Below are positions 56,847-64,000 of a stretch of DNA of 64,000 nucleotides, piece by piece; within the stretch, counting starts at the first letter, position 1, and every line of letters starts with the position of its first letter. Below the pieces are notes generated by a model. It worked only from the letters and a program-made list of their open reading frames with translations. It was not told the DNA's origin and ran no database searches. The stretch covers positions 1,051,492-1,115,491 of the forward strand of contig NZ_LT706966.1 in the NCBI RefSeq assembly GCF_900155575.1. Direction: 5' to 3'. The position numbers and the translations under genes were made by a program. Source of the DNA: Actinotignum timonense. GTDB lineage: Bacteria > Actinomycetota > Actinomycetes > Actinomycetales > Actinomycetaceae.

Positions 56847-59123
56847 ATGAAACACCGCAAACTTTGGGGGCTTTTCGCATCCTTGATTTCCGGTGCGATT
56901 GTATTGGCGGGTATTGCTATTCCTACGGCCTTAGCCGCGAATGACATTTCCGGATTGGTTGATCAGTCTTCCATCGGGATGAACCGCAACTCCAACTTAA
57001 CCGTGAATTCTCATATCGGAACCACCACTGAAGTTAGCGCGACTACGGGATGGGCGGGAACTCTCAAGTTCAAGTTGGCTAAGAAAGGTGCGCATCCAAC
57101 TGTTAATGCGGGGGATGTCCTGAAGGTTGGTTTGACCCCGATTGATCCCGCTTTGGACTTGTTGCGCATAAGTGGCAACTTCAATTCAGTCACTCAAATT
57201 ACAGATTCTGTCACCGGTGCCAAACTCGCTGATGTGGCTACTGAAGCTGGGCATATTGGAGTCTTTACTTTCACTGACGTGAGTGAAGATTTTGTTACTT
57301 CCCAAATTGAGATGCCGTTCTACGTTGATAAAGGCGTACGTGACACGTATTTTGAGGAAAACCCAGATGTTACCCACGTTGATGTCGCTTACGACATTAC
57401 AGTCGACGGCAAGTCGACGGGGAAGCAGGTTACCTATCGGGTAAAGAAGCCTGTTGTCAAACTCCCGGATATGGCTTCTTTGGAGAAGACGGGTGCTTCG
57501 AAAGTAGATGGCGATAAATCGTATATCTACTCTGAGATCCAAGTTGGTACCAGGTTGCGGCCGAATAATGAATTTATCATTTACGACACGCCCGATGTGA
57601 ATATGGCTCTTCACGGGAATGTTGCCGTTTACGACGAAAAAACTCAGGGAGGTAAAGATTCCTTCTTGGCTGAACTCGGGGCAACGAATCCGCATTGGGT
57701 AAAAGATTCTACAAAGCCCGCTGAGCAGCGCATGGAGATGTGGCTTTATGACATCTACTTCCGTACACCCGAGCCAGAAAATCCTGTATCTTCCCGAACT
57801 GCGGCGTTTGAGGAAAAACCCATCCCTTTGGATCGCTATGACATCGTAGCCAAGAAACAAGGCATGATGAGCATGGCGAACGCTACCGTACCGAAAGATA
57901 TTCTGCTGCAAAAACCGGCAGGAGAGCCCCTCACAGCTGAGGAACAAAAGCTTATTGATGATGCTGGCGGCCTGTATAAGGTCGTTGGTAAAGGATTCAT
58001 GCTGCGAGTGAAGAATTACTCCTCGAAGTACTTTGACGGGGGTGGATACTTCAATATCGGCTTTGATGCTGAGCCTGTTAATGATTCGGTTATGCTCAGC
58101 AAAAACGGGCGGCCTATTTATGTCAATAAGGCGTCCTATTACGCTCAAGAGATTCCGAACTGCGATCCGCAAGTGCATCAGAATTGCACTCCGATTAAAT
58201 ACGAAGGATCCAAACCCGGTGACGTTGAAGCGAAGGGTAAAGGATACAACCCCGAAGAGCTTAAACCGCCGGGGATTACTGCTGAGACCGATGGGTATCA
58301 ACTGATCGACTTCGTGAAGCAGGATGATACGGGTAAGGCTTTGGCAGGTGCGGTGTTCAGCATCTACAAAGCAAAATCCGACGGAACTCCGGGTGATATT
58401 GCCACTAATCGGGATGGCGTAAAACTGGAGAACCTGGTGAGCGGCGCGGATGGCAAACTCTATCTACCGGATCGTACGACAGGCGTGAAACTTGAGCTGA
58501 AGCGCGGTAACTATGTCTTCGTTGAAGTCAAGGCTCCGGAAGGCTTCGTCAAGGCAAAAGACACCGTCGTGCCGGTGCAGTTCAAGCAAAAAGTTGTGGT
58601 GGTTTCCAATACGAAAGTGAAGAACCCGGGTGATAAGCCCAGTGTGGAACCGAGCGCTACTCCGAGTGTCGAACCAAGCGTGAAACCGAGCATCGACCCC
58701 AGTAGTGGCCCAAGCGTCGAACCAAGCGGTGCCCCGAGTGTGGAGCCGAGCAATACTCCAAGCACCTCGCCCAGCGGCAGCCCGAGTGTGGAGCCGAGCG
58801 CGGATCCCAGTAGTGGCCCGAGCGCGGACCCCAGTGGTGAACCTAGTGGTGCCCCGAGCGTCGAACCAAGCGCGGATCCGAGCATCGACCCCAGTGCTCA
58901 CCCGAGTGTTGAGCCTAGCGATGTTCCGAGTGTGGATCCGAGCACTACTCCGAGTTCCGAACCCGGCGGTACCTCGAGCGCGAAACCTACTCCGAATATC
59001 AAGAAGGTGGAAAAACCCAATAAGAAGCTGCCGGCTACCGGATTCGAAGGTGGCTTACTTATTGCGGTGATTGCCGTATTCGGAACAGGTATCGCCCTGT
59101 ATCGGAAATCGAAAGCCAACTAA
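56847..59123 (+). CDS. LPATG-anchored SpaA-type pilin-like surface protein
   Basis: A 758-residue wall-linked protein. Residues 1-32 are a signal peptide. Residues 35-480 are a large Asp/Lys-rich region with beta structure. Residues 480-595 hold a SpaA/Cna-B-like module (FVKQDDTGKALAGAVFSIYKA to VFVEVKAPEGFV), which usually forms isopeptide bonds. Residues 595-715 are a stalk of PSVEPS/PSADPS repeats. The signal LPATG near 728 with a hydrophobic helix and KSK directs sortase. ATG 56847 has GGGAGAG upstream. GC is lower than around it, suggesting transfer. No sortase gene lies in the window. Either a pilus subunit or single adhesin. Confidence 0.87.
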   Translation: MKHRKLWGLFASLISGAIVLAGIAIPTALAANDISGLVDQSSIGMNRNSNLTVNSHIGTTTEVSATTGWAGTLKFKLAKKGAHPTVNAGDVLKVGLTPIDPALDLLRISGNFNSVTQITDSVTGAKLADVATEAGHIGVFTFTDVSEDFVTSQIEMPFYVDKGVRDTYFEENPDVTHVDVAYDITVDGKSTGKQVTYRVKKPVVKLPDMASLEKTGASKVDGDKSYIYSEIQVGTRLRPNNEFIIYDTPDVNMALHGNVAVYDEKTQGGKDSFLAELGATNPHWVKDSTKPAEQRMEMWLYDIYFRTPEPENPVSSRTAAFEEKPIPLDRYDIVAKKQGMMSMANATVPKDILLQKPAGEPLTAEEQKLIDDAGGLYKVVGKGFMLRVKNYSSKYFDGGGYFNIGFDAEPVNDSVMLSKNGRPIYVNKASYYAQEIPNCDPQVHQNCTPIKYEGSKPGDVEAKGKGYNPEELKPPGITAETDGYQLIDFVKQDDTGKALAGAVFSIYKAKSDGTPGDIATNRDGVKLENLVSGADGKLYLPDRTTGVKLELKRGNYVFVEVKAPEGFVKAKDTVVPVQFKQKVVVVSNTKVKNPGDKPSVEPSATPSVEPSVKPSIDPSSGPSVEPSGAPSVEPSNTPSTSPSGSPSVEPSADPSSGPSADPSGEPSGAPSVEPSADPSIDPSAHPSVEPSDVPSVDPSTTPSSEPGGTSSAKPTPNIKKVEKPNKKLPATGFEGGLLIAVIAVFGTGIALYRKSKAN

Positions 59124-59150
59124 GGTTTGTTGGAAGCGAAATAATTAGAG

Positions 59151-59190
59151 TGAGCGGGGGCCGATAACTTTCGACCCCCGCTCACGTTTC
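59151..59190 (+). terminator. Terminator after pilin-like gene
   Basis: TGAGCGGGGG at 59151-59160 pairs with CCCCCGCTCA at 59175-59184, followed by CGTTTC. Confidence 0.75.
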
Positions 59191-59243
59191 AAGAACCTCT
59201 GGGCTCCCGTGGATCTTCACGCAGGTGAAGTGCAGTGCTGTGG

Positions 59244-59891
59244 CTAACGCACTCCCGCCCGTTGCTCGGTGAGGCGCCGGTGGGAGAGCGTGAGAACCCG
59301 ATCGGCGCCGCGGGCAATATCCGCGGAGTGCGTGACAAGAATGACGCACTTGCCGTGCAGATGTGCGGCGTCGTGCAAAATCTGGACCACGCCGCGCGCG
59401 GTGTCCTCATCAAGGTTTCCCGTCGGCTCGTCCGCAAGAATCACCGGCGCGGGTGAGGCCAGCGCCCGCGCAATCGCCACCCGCTGCTGCTGCCCACCAG
59501 AAAGCCGCAGCACATTACGGTGAATCTCATCCTCACTCAAACCCAGCTCCAGCAGCACGGAACTATCCGCCCGCCGATCCACCAGCCGCACATTCTCCAG
59601 CGGCGTCAAGTAATCAATGAGATTGTAATTCTGGAACACCAGCGAAATATGGGCGCGGCGGTGATGGGCGTAGCCCGTCGTCGCAATATCCACGCCCTCA
59701 AAAAGCACCGCGCCCTTCGTGGGCGTATCCAAACCCGCCAGCAAACTCAACAGCGTCGATTTCCCGGCCCCCGAAGCGCCCAGCAGCGCCGTAACCGTGC
59801 CCGGCTCGAAACCTGCGCACACATCGGTCAGCACCTTCGCGCCGCTACCCGGGTAGCTGTAACTCACGTGATCAAGTTCCATAACATTCAT
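59244..59891 (-). CDS. LolD/MacB-type ABC transporter ATPase
   Basis: A 215-residue ABC ATPase. Walker [11 protein letters not shown]-loop VFQNYNLI, signature [10 protein letters not shown], Walker [13 protein letters not shown] and the H-loop VTHSADIA are all intact. ATG 59891 has AGGA upstream and follows the permease stop by eight bases. With the two FtsX-type permeases upstream it forms a MacB/LolCDE-like exporter for peptides or lipids; substrate unknown. Confidence 0.9.
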   Translation of the reverse strand: MNVMELDHVSYSYPGSGAKVLTDVCAGFEPGTVTALLGASGAGKSTLLSLLAGLDTPTKGAVLFEGVDIATTGYAHHRRAHISLVFQNYNLIDYLTPLENVRLVDRRADSSVLLELGLSEDEIHRNVLRLSGGQQQRVAIARALASPAPVILADEPTGNLDEDTARGVVQILHDAAHLHGKCVILVTHSADIARGADRVLTLSHRRLTEQRAGVR

Positions 59892-59899
59892 AATTTTTC

Positions 59900-61213
59900 C
59901 TAACTCAGTGACGAAAGAATCTGCCGGGGAGACCGGCGCAAAATCGGAAACAGCGCAATAGCCAGCGCCACGGCAAGAATCCCGGCGCCAACACCCAGCG
60001 CCCACGCAATATCCGCGCCACTCACCGCCACCGGAGGCAACCCGGCCAGCGCGCCCGGCGCCGCACCGTCCACAACGGCCCGCCCCACAAGCACGGTAAG
60101 CTGGCGCCCCGCAAGAATAGCGACGACGCCGCCAGCCAGCGCCAGCGCGCCCAACTCAAGCGCGAAACCGCCGGCAATCACGCGGCGCTGCTGCCCGAGC
60201 GAGAGCAGCACCCCAATTTCCCGCATACGCCCGCGCACCCACAGGGCCAACACCGCCGCGGCAATCACCACGCCGGCCGCGCAGGCACCGCTGAGCAGTG
60301 CACTCAACAGGCCCTCCACGCTATCCATCGCGCGCAGCACCCCGGTGAAACTCGCGGCATTGTGCTCGTAGCTGAGATCGGGAAGTGCGGCGCGGGCCGC
60401 GGCCAGGCTCGCGGGTAACTCGCTCGCGCTCGCGGTGAAACACCGCACCCGGGTGGCACCCGCTTCCCCGCTGAGCTCACGGCCGGCCGCGCTATCCACG
60501 AGGATGCGATTCGCGGCTGCGCTTGCCGGCAGTCCAGACGGATTCGGGGTGGTGCCGTCGAAAATCCCGGTGATCTGGCGGGTCACCTCGCCGGCCGGGC
60601 CGCGCAGCCGCAGCTCATCGCCAAGCCGCAAGGTATTCGCCTCGGCGAAATCACGGTGAATGAGGGCGCCCGGTTTCGCGCTGCTGTTCATCTTTCCGGA
60701 CGTGAGCCGGTAGAGCCTGGCCGCGAAAGCCGGGAAACGTGCCGGATCGGAGCTCGCGGTCACCGTCACCGCGCCCATGACGCCGGCATCCAGCTGCACC
60801 CCGCCCGCGGTGGCCACAGCTCGGGCTCCCACCGGAGTGGCCAGAATATCTTGCTCGGTTGCAGTGCTCGTCACGCCGGGCAGCGCCGCGAGCTGGCTGG
60901 CCTGGGCCGGACTCAGGGTAGGCGCGGCTTGGGTCAGCGGATTATCGGCGGGATTGGTGTTTGGGCTATCGCTTGGGATCGCACCGTCCGCCCCGCTGGG
61001 CGCAGCAGCCGGCGCGCTCGCCACGAACCCGGCTCCGACCTGGGCGTCAATGGCGGTGCGCAGCTGGCCCATGGCCCCGCGCACCCCGGCCTGCGCCACC
61101 AACGCCGTAAAAATCACGCTAATAACCACGAAAAGCAGCACATTGCGAACCGGGCGGCGCCGCAGCGCGAGCCCAGCGCGCGCCCCCGCGCTCATGGGAG
61201 TTACCCCACTCAT
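59900..61213 (-). CDS. FtsX-type ABC permease 1
   Basis: A 437-residue permease. One helix near 24-44, a large outside domain (about 50-290) and three helices in the last 150 residues (for example GACAAGVVIAAAVLALWVRG, AGILAVALAIALFPILR), typical of FtsX/MacB_PCD. Its start overlaps the upstream permease stop (ATGA). It lies between that permease and the ATPase. The outside domain differs from permease 2, so they form a heterodimer. Confidence 0.88.
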   Translation of the reverse strand: MSGVTPMSAGARAGLALRRRPVRNVLLFVVISVIFTALVAQAGVRGAMGQLRTAIDAQVGAGFVASAPAAAPSGADGAIPSDSPNTNPADNPLTQAAPTLSPAQASQLAALPGVTSTATEQDILATPVGARAVATAGGVQLDAGVMGAVTVTASSDPARFPAFAARLYRLTSGKMNSSAKPGALIHRDFAEANTLRLGDELRLRGPAGEVTRQITGIFDGTTPNPSGLPASAAANRILVDSAAGRELSGEAGATRVRCFTASASELPASLAAARAALPDLSYEHNAASFTGVLRAMDSVEGLLSALLSGACAAGVVIAAAVLALWVRGRMREIGVLLSLGQQRRVIAGGFALELGALALAGGVVAILAGRQLTVLVGRAVVDGAAPGALAGLPPVAVSGADIAWALGVGAGILAVALAIALFPILRRSPRQILSSLS

Positions 61214-62574
61214 GCCGCACTCACCAGCAGTTTGCGCGGGGAGGTGCGCAGCATGGGGAGAGCCGCCAGCACGGTTGCTCCGATAAGCACGGCGAGGGTG
61301 AGGGCCAGAGCGAGCGTTGTCGTACCCGCACTCAACTGGACCGCAAGATCATCCAAGGTTCGGGTGGCGGTGGTGACGTCCACCCCGCCCCCGAGCGGCG
61401 CCTGCGAGGTGAGCTCTTCCATCCCGGATTTCTTCACCGAGGCCAGCATGCTGGTCCCCACCCGCTGGGCGACCACGGTGCTGAGCGCCACCCCGCACGC
61501 CGCCGCCGGAATAGTAATAAAGAGCAACTCCACCAGGTACTGGCCCAGAATCTTCGCTTTCGAGGTGCCGATAGCGAGCAGCACCCCGGTTTCGCGGCGG
61601 CGTTCGCGCAGCCACAGCACCAGAACCAGGCTGAGAAGCGCGAGGGCCAGCAGCGCCGTCGTTATAATCGCGCCGGTCATGACGCTCTGCACCCCGGCCA
61701 CCGCGCCGGTAATCCCGGTGAGCAGCTGGGAGGTGCGGGTGAGCTGATAGTTACGCCAATCGATGGGCAGGCCGCGCGCCTCGTTCATCACCGCTTCACT
61801 ATCGGCGCCTTCGGCCACGAAGAAGGTGGTGTCCTGGTAGATCTCGGTTTCCGGGGTGTAGGCGTAGAGCGCGCGGGTGGTGGCGAGGTCCGTGTAGACC
61901 GCGTTGGCGAAAAGCTCGAGGCGGCGCGCGGCCGGCTGCGGATTATCCCCGCGCACCAGCCCCACGATTTCCACGGTGACTTCCGCGGTGGATTTCTTCG
62001 TATTGTCGTAATCGTAGGGGTTCCCGCGCAGGGTGAGTTTCGAGCCCACGGTCAGGCCGTTGAGCCGCGCCAAATCCTCGTGAATAATCGCCTTATTTTT
62101 ATCTTCGCGGGTAATATGCCGCCCGGCCACCAGCTCCAGGGTGCCGCTGCGAATATTCGTTTCGTCCGCGCTGGCGCTCACCCCGCGCACGCTCACCGCG
62201 TTACCGAGCTGCGCCTCGCGCTTGGCGTCATATTCCTGGCGGTCCAGCCGGGCCACCTTGGCGCCCACCAGATCCGCGGTCACATCTTGGCGCGCGGTGT
62301 AGCGATCCACCCCGGGCAGGGCGGCGATTCGCTCCACGTCCGCGGGTTTGACGGTGCCGCCCCCGCGCGGGGTGCCGGAGTTATAGGGGGAGTTCTCCAG
62401 CACGAAACCGGAGCCCAGGGTGCGTTCCGCGTCGCGGCCCGCGGCGGCTGAGGCTGTGCGCACCGCCCCGGCCGAAACTAGCACGGTCACCACCGCTGTG
62501 ATAATGACGAAAAGAAGCAGGGTACGGATATGTTTTCGGGCGACGTAACGCCACGCGCGTCCAGCTAAGGTCAC
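61210..62574 (-). CDS. FtsX-type ABC permease 2
   Basis: A 454-residue permease with the same plan: helix near 20-38, outside domain about 45-300, and three C-terminal helices (ITTALLALALLSLVLVLWL, LLFITIPAAACGVALSTV, TTLALALTLAVLIGATVLAALPML). GTG 62574 follows AAAGG. First gene of the three-gene leftward operon. The gap 62575-62821 holds the thrC promoter on the other strand. Confidence 0.88.
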   Translation of the reverse strand: MTLAGRAWRYVARKHIRTLLLFVIITAVVTVLVSAGAVRTASAAAGRDAERTLGSGFVLENSPYNSGTPRGGGTVKPADVERIAALPGVDRYTARQDVTADLVGAKVARLDRQEYDAKREAQLGNAVSVRGVSASADETNIRSGTLELVAGRHITREDKNKAIIHEDLARLNGLTVGSKLTLRGNPYDYDNTKKSTAEVTVEIVGLVRGDNPQPAARRLELFANAVYTDLATTRALYAYTPETEIYQDTTFFVAEGADSEAVMNEARGLPIDWRNYQLTRTSQLLTGITGAVAGVQSVMTGAIITTALLALALLSLVLVLWLRERRRETGVLLAIGTSKAKILGQYLVELLFITIPAAACGVALSTVVAQRVGTSMLASVKKSGMEELTSQAPLGGGVDVTTATRTLDDLAVQLSAGTTTLALALTLAVLIGATVLAALPMLRTSPRKLLVSAA

Positions 62575-62767
62575 TACCGGGTACCTTTCACGTCTTCGGG
62601 AAAATTTCTGATAGGTAGTAGCTTTTCTCAGCTTACTGGAGACTTCCTGGAGGCTTCGTGAAGAGAATGTGAAGAGCCGTTCGCGAGGTTCTGCGCGCCG
62701 GGCGGCCTGCTCCGGGCCGTGCGCCAGCAGTACAGCGGCCGCCCGTATTGCGCGCAGCCGGGAGCCA

Positions 62768-62773
62768 CTATGA
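62768..62773 (+). promoter_or_regulatory. Likely -10 box of thrC
   Basis: TATGAT at 62768-62773, with TATTGC or TTGCGC 15-17 bases upstream as a weak -35. It lies about 48 bases before the thrC ATG. No T-box or riboswitch was recognised in the leader. Confidence 0.5.
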
Positions 62774-62821
62774 TGGGAGAGCGGCCTTCTTCCCCGCGCC
62801 CACCCTCAGCGAAAGGCGAGC

Positions 62822-64000
62822 ATGCAGTTCATCTCCACGCGTTCCGGGATGGAACCGGCTTCTTTTACCGATATTCTGCTCGACGGCCTGGCCCCGGACG
62901 GCGGCCTGGTGGTGCCCGCCAGCATCCCGCAGGTGAGCGCCGCCCAGCTCGAAGCCTGGCGCACCCTGAGCTACCCGGAGCTGGCCGCCGCGATTATTGG
63001 CCTGTACGCCACCGATATTCCCACCGCGGACCTCGCGCGCCTCACCGCGGCCGCCTATAGCCCGCAGAATTTCCCGGGCGGGGTGCCGCTGCGCCGCGTG
63101 GATAACACCCTCGTGCTGGTGGGCCTATCCGAAGGCCCCACCATGGCCTTCAAGGATCTCGCCATGCAATTCCTGGGCCAGGCCATTCCCTACGTGCTGG
63201 CCGCTACCGGGCGCGAACTCACCATCCTGGGCGCCACCTCGGGGGATACCGGTTCCTCGGCGGAATACGCTTTCCGTGGCCAGCCGGGCGTGCAGGTGGT
63301 CATGCTCTCCCCGCGCGGGCGCATGTCCGCGGTGCAGCGCGCCCAAATGTATTCCCTCCAGGACCCCAATATCCACAACCTCGTCGTCGATGGCGTTTTC
63401 GACGACTGCCAAGACATCGTCAAAACCCTCAGCTCGGATATCGATTTCAAAACCCGCTACCGCATCGGCGCGGTTAATTCCATCAACTTCGGGCGGATCG
63501 CCGCGCAGATCGTCTACTACTTCTGGGCGTGGTTGCGTTATACCGATGGCACTTTTTCGCGGGCTTTGAACGACGCCGCCGCTGCCGCGGCGCCCCCTCC
63601 CGCTCCCGGTGGGGCCGGCGGGGCAGGTGCCGGGGCCAGCCAGGTGGATTTCTGTGTACCCTCGGGTAACTTCGGCAATATTTACGCCGGTCACCTGGCC
63701 CGCTGCATGGGCTTGCCCATCCGCCGCCTGCTGCTGGCCACCAACGAAAATAATGTGCTGGAAGAATTCTTCACCACCGGGCGCTATACCCCGCGCTCGC
63801 GCGAGCGTACGTTCGCCACCTCCAGCCCCTCCATGGATATTTCCAAGGCCTCCAATGTGGAGCGGTTTATCTGGCAGGTGCTGGGGGAGGATTTCCTGGC
63901 CGCCTGGGCGCAGCTGGGCGCCACCGGGACGTTAGATATGCGCGATTATCTGCCGGAATTCGGGGAGACATTCGGTTTCGCGGCCTCCTCATCCCACCAT
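62822..64000 (+). CDS. thrC: Threonine synthase, cut by window end
   Basis: 393 codons visible of a PLP enzyme that converts O-phosphohomoserine to threonine. The N-terminus MQFISTRSGMEP, the PLP-lysine motif GPTMAFKDLAMQFLG near 100, GATSGDTGSSAEYAFRG and the later FCVPSGNFGNIYAGHLARCMG are intact, as in the long threonine synthases. A short Ala/Pro/Gly insertion lies near 250-270. ATG 62822 follows AAAGG. The stop lies beyond 64000, and no internal break is seen. Confidence 0.93.
   Translation, partial: MQFISTRSGMEPASFTDILLDGLAPDGGLVVPASIPQVSAAQLEAWRTLSYPELAAAIIGLYATDIPTADLARLTAAAYSPQNFPGGVPLRRVDNTLVLVGLSEGPTMAFKDLAMQFLGQAIPYVLAATGRELTILGATSGDTGSSAEYAFRGQPGVQVVMLSPRGRMSAVQRAQMYSLQDPNIHNLVVDGVFDDCQDIVKTLSSDIDFKTRYRIGAVNSINFGRIAAQIVYYFWAWLRYTDGTFSRALNDAAAAAAPPPAPGGAGGAGAGASQVDFCVPSGNFGNIYAGHLARCMGLPIRRLLLATNENNVLEEFFTTGRYTPRSRERTFATSSPSMDISKASNVERFIWQVLGEDFLAAWAQLGATGTLDMRDYLPEFGETFGFAASSSHH

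Overview
The window looks like a chromosome segment of a high-GC actinobacterium. It has GTG starts, a DtxR/IdeR-type regulator, MshA/MshB-like enzymes, LPXTG and VaFE surface proteins, and several genes that appear to be transcribed without a leader (a -10 box 6-7 nt before the start codon). Gene content fits the Actinomycetales (Actinomycetaceae-like), but nothing in the sequence fixes a genus.

Layout. 169-4774 is chromosomal: an MFS exporter overlapping a DtxR-family regulator, a secreted NlpC/P60 hydrolase with a possible MtrA-type operator, and a tandem universal stress protein. At 4879-4950 lies tRNA-Arg(CCT). Its 3' end is repeated exactly (42 bp) at 39839-39880, which delimits an integrated conjugative element of about 34.9 kb. 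39881-54792 is chromosomal again. It starts with a RloA/RloB (AbiL-like) anti-phage pair, then an MshA/MshB-like pair, a 1585-residue degenerate helicase with a C-terminal nuclease-like domain, mscL, an SAF protein, an FmdB protein, a 5-formyl-THF cyclo-ligase, moeA and a membrane protein. After tRNA-Ala(CGC) at 54940 comes a patchy, lower-GC zone with a lipoprotein, a broken cytosine methyltransferase and an LPATG pilin-like protein. The window ends with a three-gene ABC exporter and a cut-off thrC.

The integrative conjugative element (ICE). Its left end carries an XRE-like regulator whose last codons lie in the tRNA, an excisionase-like protein, and two related winged-helix/replication-like proteins. 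A rightward transfer block follows: coiled-coil membrane protein, VaFE adhesin, Pro-rich wall protein, Maff2/VirB2-like pilin, PrgI/VirB3, VirB4 ATPase, membrane RCC1 protein, CHAP+NlpC/P60 wall hydrolase and a VirB6-like channel. A leftward block encodes MobC, relaxase, a PcfB-like DUF3801 protein, an SSB-like protein, a small unknown protein and the VirD4 coupling ATPase. Upstream of mobC is a row of very tight hairpins, a candidate oriT. Next come a 1939-codon methylase/helicase frame, with what looks like a second gene nested in another frame, and a small ribbon-helix-helix (RHH) protein with 8-bp-period operator-like repeats. Cargo follows: a divergent Panacea / RelA-SpoT-like pair (candidate toxin-antitoxin or defence module), a four-repeat beta-rich protein and several small unknowns. 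An operon reading int, parA, a methyltransferase-like gene and an RHH partner gene closes the element.

Strongest leads are the divergent Panacea/RelSpo module, the RloAB pair abutting attR, the nested gene in the helicase, the hairpin array upstream of mobC, and an 18-bp repeat family linking the att-proximal region with the ParA/RHH operon. All functional calls come from reading the sequence; no database search was run.
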